The notes under the pieces are model-generated. The model had not been told where the DNA came from, did no database searches, and saw only the letters and a program-made list of their open reading frames with translations. Of a stretch of DNA of 5,757 nt, positions 1 to 5,711 are shown piece after piece (within the stretch, counting starts at the first letter, position 1; each line of letters begins with the position of its first letter). The translations under genes were made by a program, and so were the position numbers. This DNA is from an uncultured Bacilli bacterium (GTDB lineage: Bacteria; Bacillota_I; Bacilli_A; RF39; UBA660): NCBI GenBank assembly GCA_947623755.1, contig CANQHB010000061.1, positions 1 through 5,757 of the forward strand, read 5' to 3'.

Positions 1-62
1 GCTATACTTACTGTTAGTAACATTACAAACACTACAACTATTATTTTTTTATTCTTTTTCAT
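1..62 (-). CDS. N-terminus of an exported protein (partial, runs off the left edge)
   Basis: An ATG at 62-60 opens a minus-strand frame that stays open to the window edge: 20 full codons plus the first two bases of an alanine codon. The peptide starts with a basic stretch (MKKNKK) followed by an unbroken hydrophobic run (IIVVVFVMLLTVSIA), which is the n- and h-region of a Sec signal peptide or an N-terminal membrane anchor. The start is well supported: AAGGAAG lies 8 nt upstream and a near-consensus promoter sits at 106-134. The lipobox or cleavage site and the mature domain lie outside the window, so secreted protein, lipoprotein and membrane-anchored protein cannot be told apart and no function can be given. 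The gene is divergent from the XRE regulator at 211-645, so it is a natural candidate target of that regulator. Confidence 0.72.
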   Translation of the reverse strand, partial: MKKNKKIIVVVFVMLLTVSI

Positions 63-70
63 TTTCTCAA

Positions 71-77
71 CTTCCTT
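71..77 (-). promoter_or_regulatory. Ribosome binding site of the exported-protein gene
   Basis: On the minus strand AAGGAAG lies 8 nt before the ATG at 62-60. This fixes the start of the partial gene and supports it being a real coding region although only about 20 codons are visible. Confidence 0.65.
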
Positions 78-80
78 ACC

Positions 81-94
81 CTAGAATTTTCTAG
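81..94. promoter_or_regulatory. 14-bp palindrome, possible operator
   Basis: The sequence CTAGAATTTTCTAG is a perfect inverted repeat with 6-bp arms and a 2-bp centre. It lies just downstream of the predicted transcription start (about 99) of the minus-strand exported-protein gene and just upstream of its ribosome binding site. As RNA the loop would be too tight for the full stem, so a protein-binding DNA site is more likely than an RNA hairpin. The neighbouring divergent XRE-type regulator is the obvious candidate binder, but that is inference, and a second copy of the motif is not seen in the window. Confidence 0.4.
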
Positions 95-105
95 TTTATA
101 TAAAA

Positions 106-134
106 ATTATAAATGTTATTGTGTAAAAAGTCAA
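106..134 (-). promoter_or_regulatory. Near-consensus housekeeping promoter of the exported-protein gene
   Basis: Read on the minus strand, a -35 element TTGACT (134-129) is followed by a 17-nt spacer and a perfect -10 TATAAT (111-106). This matches 11 of 12 consensus bases at optimal spacing. Transcription would start near 99, giving a leader of about 37 nt that contains the palindrome at 81-94 and the AAGGAAG site. Such a strong core promoter would be expected to be held in check by a repressor if the gene is not constitutive. Confidence 0.8.
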
Positions 135-163
135 GATAATTGTCGCTATTTACGAATAATGTT

Positions 164-191
164 TTGAATTTAAAGAATTTAATTATAAAAT
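164..191 (+). promoter_or_regulatory. Possible weak promoter of the XRE regulator gene
   Basis: On the plus strand TTGAAT (164-169) and TAAAAT (186-191) stand 16 nt apart, matching 4/6 and 5/6 of the consensus hexamers. Transcription would start near 198, leaving almost no leader before the GGTGAT ribosome binding site. An overlapping TATAAA (184-189) would start a little earlier. Another -10-like AATAAT lies at 155-160 but lacks a good -35 partner. The spacer contains the direct repeat GAATTTAA (166-173 and 175-182). In such AT-rich DNA these matches are only suggestive. Confidence 0.3.
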
Positions 192-197
192 TTTTGC

Positions 198-203
198 GGT
201 GAT
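198..203 (+). promoter_or_regulatory. Ribosome binding site deciding the XRE gene start
   Basis: GGTGAT (198-203), matching the 3' part of the AAGGAGGTGAT consensus, lies 7 nt before the ATG at 211. An in-frame GTG at 199 falls inside this motif and has no ribosome binding site of its own. The ATG is therefore preferred, giving a protein of 144 rather than 148 residues. Confidence 0.6.
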
Positions 204-210
204 AATAAAT

Positions 211-645
211 ATGTATGATAATCGGTTAAGACAAATTCGAGAGAGAATTGGGATTCCTCAAAAAGAAGTTGCTAAATATCTTGGGCTTCAAAATACCACT
301 TATTGTGATTATGAAAATGGGAAACAAACTATTCCCCTTAAACATTTAATTAAGGCTTGTGACTATTTTAATGTTTCTTTAGATTATATATTTGAATTTA
401 CGGATAATAAAAAATATCAAAAAATGAAGAAAGAATATGAACCAATATTGGTGGGAAAAAGATTAAAAGAGTTTAGAAAAACAAATAAATTAACGCAAGT
501 TAAATTAGCGGAAATATTAAATACTACCCACTCAGTTATTGCAGATTATGAGCGAGGAAGATATTTAATATCAACTTCTTTTTTATATACAATATGTAAA
601 AAATATAATATTTCCGCGGATTATATATTAGGAAGAATCAATTAA
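211..645 (+). CDS. Tandem double-HTH XRE-family transcriptional regulator
   Basis: A 144-residue DNA-binding protein, probably cytoplasmic and probably a local repressor. It contains two complete XRE/Cro-C1-type helix-turn-helix domains, residues about 5-62 and 84-141, joined by a lysine- and tyrosine-rich linker. The two domains align without gaps over 58 positions with 18 identities by eye, including the shared landmarks RL, Q and A of the HTH helices, DYE-x-G after the recognition helix, and S-x-DYI at the end. There is no ligand, peptidase or membrane domain. XRE domains usually act as dimers, so a tandem copy may bind an operator as a single-chain pseudo-dimer; that is inference. The start is the ATG at 211, because the GTG at 199 lies inside the ribosome binding site. 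It is divergent from the exported-protein gene and convergent with the xfp operon. The regulated target is unknown. Confidence 0.88.
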   Translation: MYDNRLRQIRERIGIPQKEVAKYLGLQNTTYCDYENGKQTIPLKHLIKACDYFNVSLDYIFEFTDNKKYQKMKKEYEPILVGKRLKEFRKTNKLTQVKLAEILNTTHSVIADYERGRYLISTSFLYTICKKYNISADYILGRIN

Positions 646-668
646 AAAAGCACTTAAAGGTGCTTTTT
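645..668. terminator. Bidirectional intrinsic terminator shared by converging genes
   Basis: A perfect 9-bp stem, AAAAAGCAC (645-653) with GTGCTTTTT (660-668), encloses a 6-nt loop. The A-tract and T-tract flank the GCAC/GTGC core on both sides, so the hairpin can end transcripts in either direction. Its first base is the last base of the XRE stop codon (643-645), and its right T-tract contains two bases of the stop codon of the minus-strand reductase gene (669-667). The GC core is only 4 bp, so efficiency may be moderate. Confidence 0.8.
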
Positions 669-1788
669 AAATGTCTAAACGTAGGACAATATCGCTTTCG
701 GGATAAGTTATGCATGGATGAATGTAGTCATTTTCGGCCTCGGCTTCTTTTAGATAACTACCAATCATTTTTATTTTGCCTTCTAATAGAATGCTTTTAC
801 AATAGCCACATACGCCCACCCGACACATAGATGGAGCTTTAATACCAGCTTTTTCCATGGAAACTAAGAGAGTTTCATTACTTTTACATTTAGCTAATAC
901 AAAATCATTTTTTAAAATTACTTTTAATTCATATTCTTGGATTTCACTAGGGGTATAATCAACAAAGAAGTTTTCATAATGGACACTTTTTTTCGGAATA
1001 TTAAATTCACTTAAAATTTCATTCATAGTTTTATATAAAGTTTTAGGGCCACACATAAAGATAGTATTAAATTCTTTTAAGTAAGGCTCAAGCATTTCTT
1101 TATTGATATGGCCACTAAAGTAGCCTTCTTTTTCTTCTCTAGTTAAAGTAATAACAAATTTTACTTTCTTACTTTTTTTATTTATTGCTTTTATTTCGTC
1201 TTTAAAGATGATATCTTCTTCTTTGCGGACAGAATAGAAAACCGTTAAATTGGCGTCATACACTTTATTTAAAATAGCATAAGCCATACTCATAAAGGGG
1301 GTAATCCCACTTCCGCCGGCGATAGCAATAATATTTTTTTCATCGCGAATACGATTGTAACCAAAGTCACCAATCGGACGAGAAATAGTTAGAGTGTCGC
1401 CAATTTTCATTTCATCAAGCATTATATTGCTTACTAGTCCGCCCTCCACTCTTTTAATTGTGATACGATACATTTTACTGGTTTTAGTAGGACTGGATGA
1501 AAGAGAATAAGCCCTCGTTACATAAATATCATCGACAAACATTTTGATACTTATATATTGTCCAGCCGTAAATGGAGCTAGTTCATAAGTACCTTTCGTC
1601 GAATCTGGGGTTAAAATAAAGCTTTTAGCATCGGGAGTTTCTTCCACTATATCCTTTATAATAACGTATTGTAAGTCTTTTATTTCTTGAGCTAGAGTAT
1701 CGATGTGGGTATCTTTTGTTTTTTTACTAGAATATTCTGCAATAATATTTTTCCTTTCCGTATTAATTTTTGTTATTTTATTTTCCAT
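667..1788 (-). CDS. FAD/NAD(P)H-dependent reductase with C-terminal [2Fe-2S] ferredoxin domain
   Basis: A 373-residue single-chain electron-transfer flavoprotein of the ferredoxin-NADP reductase superfamily, with NqrF/Hcr/oxygenase-reductase-like architecture. In order: a charged helical N-terminal stretch (about 1-36); an FAD-binding beta-barrel (about 40-145) with the RxYS flavin motif R92-A-Y-S95 and GGLVSN at 116-121; an NAD(P)-binding domain (about 150-275) with GGSGITP at 158-164, MCGP at 245-248 and YENF at 271-274; and a plant-type ferredoxin domain (about 287-373) with cluster cysteines C322, C327, C330 and C359 (C-x4-C-x2-C-x28-C). All expected cofactor motifs are present. There is no signal peptide or membrane segment, so it should be cytoplasmic. 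Electrons would flow NAD(P)H to FAD to [2Fe-2S] to a partner. The best candidate partner is the FAD oxidoreductase encoded just upstream, whose end overlaps this start by 11 bp. NADH versus NADPH preference cannot be read reliably. HCP reductase (Hcr) is an alternative, but no hcp gene is in view. Confidence 0.9.
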   Translation of the reverse strand: MENKITKINTERKNIIAEYSSKKTKDTHIDTLAQEIKDLQYVIIKDIVEETPDAKSFILTPDSTKGTYELAPFTAGQYISIKMFVDDIYVTRAYSLSSSPTKTSKMYRITIKRVEGGLVSNIMLDEMKIGDTLTISRPIGDFGYNRIRDEKNIIAIAGGSGITPFMSMAYAILNKVYDANLTVFYSVRKEEDIIFKDEIKAINKKSKKVKFVITLTREEKEGYFSGHINKEMLEPYLKEFNTIFMCGPKTLYKTMNEILSEFNIPKKSVHYENFFVDYTPSEIQEYELKVILKNDFVLAKCKSNETLLVSMEKAGIKAPSMCRVGVCGYCKSILLEGKIKMIGSYLKEAEAENDYIHPCITYPESDIVLRLDI

Positions 1789-3268
1789 TTGGCCCCTCCT
1801 TATGCAATAATTCTTCGGTTAAATAGTAACCACTATAAAAGGCATTGTCAACATGAGCGCCAAAAAGACTAGAGCCTCCCACAAAAGTAAAATCTTTTAT
1901 TTCTTCTTCGGGATAAGTTAACAAGCGATTGATAGCGTTATCATAACCTTTTAACATATAACCATAAAAACTACCATTAACATTATTAGTATATTTAGAT
2001 AAAGATACGGGAGTTATAACGGCGATTTCTTCAATATATTCTTGAATATCGATTTTAAAGGCTTCTTCAAATTTGGTAATTAAATCTTGGGCGATATATT
2101 CTTTAAATTCGGCATAATTTTTAGAATTAATACTTCTTAGAGCGTCATCAAAGAAAATTTTCTTTAAGACTAAGATGGTAGTATTTTTAGGAGAAGCAAG
2201 TTCATTTACAACATTAGGAACAATACCAGTAAAAGTATCATGTTCTAGAGAAGTCATAGTACTAGCATTAATTTCACTATTTAGAGTTTTTACTTGGTAA
2301 TATTTATAATTTTTTAAACCTAACTCTTCACAACTACGATTTAGACCGAGATAGACCACCACCCCATTAGGAGATAAAGTACGGGCATTTTCAAGTCTAT
2401 TTATTTCTTTGTGGTCTTCCATGATTAAATTTTTATAGACATAACGCTTAGAAGGATTAAAGATTACTTGTTTTGCTTTGTATTCTAGGTTGTCTTTAGT
2501 TTTAATTAGATAGAAACTAGGAGTTTTAGTAACTTCGGTAACAAAAGAGTTATAATAAATGCGGCCCCCTAATTCTTGATAACGATTAGCAAGTTTTAAA
2601 GTAAAATCTAAAGCTTTATTTAATAAGATAACGTCTTTTTTAAAGGTTAATTTATACATAAATTCGGAAAAATCAATAAAGCTTAATTTATGGATAGGAC
2701 TACCGATTTCTAGCCAAAGGAAACTAAAACGATTAATAGTATCTAAAGGCATGCCTAAATCTTTTAAGCCATTTAGAGTGGAAAAATCAAGATATTTATA
2801 AAAATTAGGATATTTTTCTTCCGGAATATTTTTATGCTTTTTTAAAAGGTCTAGGGCTTCATGAATTTCTTGAGAAATTTGGATAAACTTTTTTAAAGAA
2901 GGCATGGAGCCAGCTTGAAGGCGCTCAAGTTCAGTTAAAAATGCGTCCATATCGCCTCTTATAATATAGTTAGATTTGGTGCTAAGTTCATTTAGGCGAA
3001 TATTAAAAGGGATAACTTTGGTTTCTAACTCAATATCATATTTAGTTAAAAGTTCTTTTAAGGTACCAGTCGATTTATCATCACCATAATCATATAAATC
3101 ATAAAGACTAGTATCAAATTCAAAACGGCCTTTTTTAATGTTAGATACTAAACCACCAGGTAAAGCATTTTTTTCTAAAATTAAAGTTTTCTTTTGATGG
3201 CTAGCAAGATTTAGGCCGGCGCTTAAGCCTCCCATGCCAGCGCCCACAATTATATAATCATATATCAC
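1778..3268 (-). CDS. Phytoene-dehydrogenase-like (COG1233-type) FAD-dependent oxidoreductase
   Basis: A 496-residue FAD-dependent oxidoreductase of the broad phytoene desaturase/retinol saturase-like group of the amine-oxidase fold. The N-terminus opens directly with a Rossmann FAD motif, VGAGMGG at 8-14, followed by the ribose-binding acidic residue E32 and the PGG motif at 37-39. The C-terminus carries the second FAD-contacting segment, VGGSSLFG (463-470) and NAFYSG (475-480). That segment lacks the PGxG of classical carotenoid desaturases, so the family link is general and the substrate is unknown. The middle (about 100-420) is the divergent substrate-binding part. No signal peptide is present. 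The start is GTG (3268-3266), preceded by AAAGGAG, and places the Rossmann strand at the very N-terminus as usual. It lies 14 bp after xfp and overlaps the [2Fe-2S] reductase gene by 11 bp, suggesting a two-component redox enzyme. Carotenoid synthesis is unlikely, as no crtB/crtE-like gene is in view. Confidence 0.85.
   Translation of the reverse strand: MIYDYIIVGAGMGGLSAGLNLASHQKKTLILEKNALPGGLVSNIKKGRFEFDTSLYDLYDYGDDKSTGTLKELLTKYDIELETKVIPFNIRLNELSTKSNYIIRGDMDAFLTELERLQAGSMPSLKKFIQISQEIHEALDLLKKHKNIPEEKYPNFYKYLDFSTLNGLKDLGMPLDTINRFSFLWLEIGSPIHKLSFIDFSEFMYKLTFKKDVILLNKALDFTLKLANRYQELGGRIYYNSFVTEVTKTPSFYLIKTKDNLEYKAKQVIFNPSKRYVYKNLIMEDHKEINRLENARTLSPNGVVVYLGLNRSCEELGLKNYKYYQVKTLNSEINASTMTSLEHDTFTGIVPNVVNELASPKNTTILVLKKIFFDDALRSINSKNYAEFKEYIAQDLITKFEEAFKIDIQEYIEEIAVITPVSLSKYTNNVNGSFYGYMLKGYDNAINRLLTYPEEEIKDFTFVGGSSLFGAHVDNAFYSGYYLTEELLHKEGPNGK
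1793..1801 (-). promoter_or_regulatory. Strong ribosome binding site inside the upstream gene
   Basis: AAGGAGGGG on the minus strand lies 4 nt before the reductase ATG (1788-1786). It is part of the coding sequence of the upstream FAD oxidoreductase, where it encodes Lys-Glu-Gly near the C-terminus. The following ATGGAAAATAA contains both the reductase start and the upstream stop, so ribosomes finishing the first gene end on the initiation site of the second. This is typical of translational coupling. Confidence 0.8.
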
Positions 3269-3275
3269 AAGTATT

Positions 3276-3282
3276 CTCCTTT
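3276..3282 (-). promoter_or_regulatory. Ribosome binding site supporting a GTG start
   Basis: AAAGGAG on the minus strand begins immediately after the xfp stop codon (TAG, 3285-3283) and ends 7 nt before the GTG at 3268. It fills half of the 14-bp gap between the genes. The nearby ATG at 3261-3259 is out of frame, so GTG is the correct start of the FAD oxidoreductase. Confidence 0.8.
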
Positions 3283-5631
3283 CTAGTAATAGGTAAATTC
3301 GGTTACTTCAGGCATATCATAACCATTGGCGGTAATAAAATCACGGTGTTTTTGAAGCATTAAGTTGCAGTAATCCGCTAATTTAGTTTGGGCTAAAGAA
3401 TCAATATTTAAATATTTTAGAGCTAATAAGACTAAGCTATAACGGTCAATGCCATTTAAAACGCGCATATCAAATGGAGTGGTAATGGCCCCTTCTTCTT
3501 TATAACCACGAACATGCAAATTAGAATTATGGCGATTATAAGTAAGTTCATGGATTAAATTGGGATAGCCATGGAAAGCAAAAATAATTGGTTTATCTTG
3601 AGTAAATAAATTATCGTATTCGGTATCAGTTAAGCCGTGTGGATGATTATTAGGACTTTCTAATTTCATTAAATCGATAACATTTACAACCCGCACCTGA
3701 AGATTGGGAAGGTGTTCTCGTAAAATTTTGGAAGCGGCGATGATTTCTAACGTAGGTGTATCACCGGCACAAGCTAGAACGATATCGGGATTAGTAATAT
3801 CATTACTGGCAAAGGCTAATTTCCCTACCCCATTAGTGCAATGAAGGATAGCTTCTTCAGGATTTAACCACTGCAAAGAAGGATGTTTACTTGCGACCAC
3901 AACATTAATATAGTCCTTACTTCGGGTAATATGGTCGAAGGTTGATAATAAAGTATTGGCATCAATTGGAAGATAAATGCGAACAGTATCGGCCTTTTTA
4001 GTAACAATGTGATTTAAGAAGCCAGGGTCTTGATGAGTAAAACCATTATGGTCCTGTTGCCAAACATGGCTAGTAAGAAGAATATTTAGGCTGGAAATAC
4101 TTTTACGCCAAGATAATTCTTTACTTTCCTTTAACCACTTGGCATGTTGAGAGACCATACTATCGATAATTCGGCTAAAAGATTCATAAGTATTAATAAA
4201 ACCATGACGACCAGTTAAAAGATAGCCTTCTAGCATACCTTCACAAGCATGTTCAGATAAAATCGAATCAATAACGGCCCCATCAGTATTTAAAAATTCA
4301 TCCCCTTTTATTACTTCACCATTCCATTTGCGATTAGTAACTTCAAAAATATGATTTAAACGATTAGATAAAGCTTCATCGGGACCAAAAATACGGTAAT
4401 TATCAGGATTATTTTTAATTATATCACGAATAAACTTAGATAGTGTTAACATATCACTTATTTTTACAACGCCAGGTCGAGGTAAATCCAGTAAATAATT
4501 TTTAAAATCAGGCATATTTAATTCTTTTAAAAGGATACCGCCATTAGCGTGGGGATTAGAGCCCATACGATTAGGAGAATCCGGAATTAGTTCTTGAAGT
4601 CCCCTTTTTAAAGTGCCATTACTATCAAATAGTTCATCGGGTTTATAGCTTTTAAGCCACTGGGCTAATATTTCTAAGTTGTCTTCGTGAAATTTATCGA
4701 CCACTAAAGGAATTTGGTGAGCTCTAAAGGTGCCTTCCACATTTTTATTTTCCACTATTTTAGGACCAGTCCAACCTTTGGGTGTTTCTAAAATAAGCAT
4801 AGGCCACATAGGACGAGTAGTATCTTTATTAGTCTTAGCTTGGGTTTTAATAGCTTGGATTTTAGCAACAATTAAGTCTAGAGCATAGGCCATTTTTTCA
4901 TGAATACTTGCGTCATTATCATAGGAAACATAAATGGGGTCCCAACCTAAGCCTTTAAAATACATAAGTAATTCTTCTTTTGAAATGCGGGCTAAAATTG
5001 TGGGATTGGCTATTTTGTAACCATTTAAATGTAAAATGGGTAAAACAACACCATCCGTAACAGGATTTAAAAATTTATTTAATTGCCAACTTGCGGCCAA
5101 AGGGCCAGTTTCCGCTTCGCCATCCCCAATAACACAGGCAGCCCATAAATCTGGGTTATCCAGTACAGCCCCAAAGGCATGTGAAAGACTATAACCAAGT
5201 TCCCCACCTTCGTTTATGGAGCCAGGAATTTCAGGAGCAACATGACTGGAAGTGCCACCAGGAAAGCTAAATTGTTTAAATAATTTTTTTAAGCCTTCCT
5301 CATCATAAGTAATATCGGGATAGATTTCACTATAAGTACCTTCTAAGTAAACATTAGAATAAGCCGCACCTCCCCCATGGCCAGGGCCACTTATATAAAT
5401 CATGTCTAAATTATTTTTTTTGATAATTCGGTTTAAATGCGTATAAATAAAGTTTTGACCGGGAGTAGTTCCCCAATGGCCAACAAGTTTAGATTTGATA
5501 TGGTCTAATTTTAAAGGTTCCTTTAATAAAGGATTGTCTTTAAGATAAAGTTCGGCGGCAGATAAATAATTGGCAGCGCGAAAATAAGCTTCTATTTTTT
5601 CTAATTCATCAACCCTTAAAATTCTTGGCAT
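3283..5631 (-). CDS. xfp: Xylulose-5-phosphate/fructose-6-phosphate phosphoketolase
   Basis: Thiamine-diphosphate enzyme that cleaves xylulose-5-P with phosphate to acetyl phosphate and glyceraldehyde-3-P, and in dual-specificity members fructose-6-P to acetyl phosphate and erythrose-4-P. At 782 residues it is full length for the family, cytoplasmic, and close in wording to the Lactobacillus and Bifidobacterium enzymes. Visible motifs: GHWGTTPG (51-58, H52), GPGHGG (82-87, H85), H130, EGGELGY (141-147), the ThDP/Mg motif GDGEAETG (169-176), AHQIP (H305), GPDE and S422, E460 in SEH as the probable ThDP-activating glutamate, Y482, QDHNG (Q526), HQDPG (H533) and K582. All catalytic positions known from the Bifidobacterium enzyme appear present. 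One oddity is Asn140 where the family usually has His before EGGELGY. It is the first gene of the operon, behind an extended -10 promoter and a modest AGAGTGAT ribosome binding site. Sequence alone does not settle the preference between xylulose-5-P and fructose-6-P. Usual partners such as ackA are not in the window. Confidence 0.97.
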   Translation of the reverse strand: MPRILRVDELEKIEAYFRAANYLSAAELYLKDNPLLKEPLKLDHIKSKLVGHWGTTPGQNFIYTHLNRIIKKNNLDMIYISGPGHGGGAAYSNVYLEGTYSEIYPDITYDEEGLKKLFKQFSFPGGTSSHVAPEIPGSINEGGELGYSLSHAFGAVLDNPDLWAACVIGDGEAETGPLAASWQLNKFLNPVTDGVVLPILHLNGYKIANPTILARISKEELLMYFKGLGWDPIYVSYDNDASIHEKMAYALDLIVAKIQAIKTQAKTNKDTTRPMWPMLILETPKGWTGPKIVENKNVEGTFRAHQIPLVVDKFHEDNLEILAQWLKSYKPDELFDSNGTLKRGLQELIPDSPNRMGSNPHANGGILLKELNMPDFKNYLLDLPRPGVVKISDMLTLSKFIRDIIKNNPDNYRIFGPDEALSNRLNHIFEVTNRKWNGEVIKGDEFLNTDGAVIDSILSEHACEGMLEGYLLTGRHGFINTYESFSRIIDSMVSQHAKWLKESKELSWRKSISSLNILLTSHVWQQDHNGFTHQDPGFLNHIVTKKADTVRIYLPIDANTLLSTFDHITRSKDYINVVVASKHPSLQWLNPEEAILHCTNGVGKLAFASNDITNPDIVLACAGDTPTLEIIAASKILREHLPNLQVRVVNVIDLMKLESPNNHPHGLTDTEYDNLFTQDKPIIFAFHGYPNLIHELTYNRHNSNLHVRGYKEEGAITTPFDMRVLNGIDRYSLVLLALKYLNIDSLAQTKLADYCNLMLQKHRDFITANGYDMPEVTEFTYY

Positions 5632-5656
5632 AGTATATCACTCTATTCTAAATAAT

Positions 5657-5665
5657 ATTATAGCA
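5657..5665 (-). promoter_or_regulatory. Extended -10 promoter of the xfp operon
   Basis: On the minus strand TGC followed by a perfect TATAAT (5662-5657) forms an extended -10 element. No convincing -35 hexamer lies 16-18 nt upstream, where the sequence is a T-rich run, which is common for extended -10 promoters. Transcription would begin near 5650, leaving a leader of about 19 nt with AGAGTGAT (5644-5637) as the ribosome binding site before the ATG at 5631. No catabolite-response (cre-like) site is recognisable around it. Confidence 0.6.
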
Positions 5666-5711
5666 AATTACGAAGAAAAAAACTATCTTTTCTGGATAAT
5701 TTTTTTAGAAT

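Noticed and set aside
697..1920. The 14-base string TTCGGGATAAGTTA occurs twice (697-710 and 1907-1920).
   Set aside because: Both copies are in-frame codons for Thr-Tyr-Pro-Glu near the ends of two unrelated genes. With the local codon bias a chance match is likely and no larger repeat surrounds them.
1778..3268. True carotenoid desaturase (CrtI) and a carotenoid pathway.
   Set aside because: The C-terminal PGxG motif is missing, no phytoene synthase or prenyl synthase is nearby, and a dedicated NAD(P)H/[2Fe-2S] reductase partner does not fit a CrtI-type desaturase.
667..5631. Possible use of the Mycoplasma code (TGA as Trp), given the low G+C.
   Set aside because: Tryptophans, including conserved ones such as in GHWG of the phosphoketolase, are encoded by TGG, and all genes are full length under the standard code.
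3283..5631. Transketolase instead of phosphoketolase.
   Set aside because: The 782-residue length and the phosphoketolase motifs GHWGTTPG, EGGELGY, GDGEAETG and HQDPG are diagnostic for Xfp.
5632..5711. A catabolite-response element controlling xfp.
   Set aside because: No match to the TGnAAnCGnTnnCA-type pattern is found near the promoter; TACGAA around 5669-5674 is too partial.
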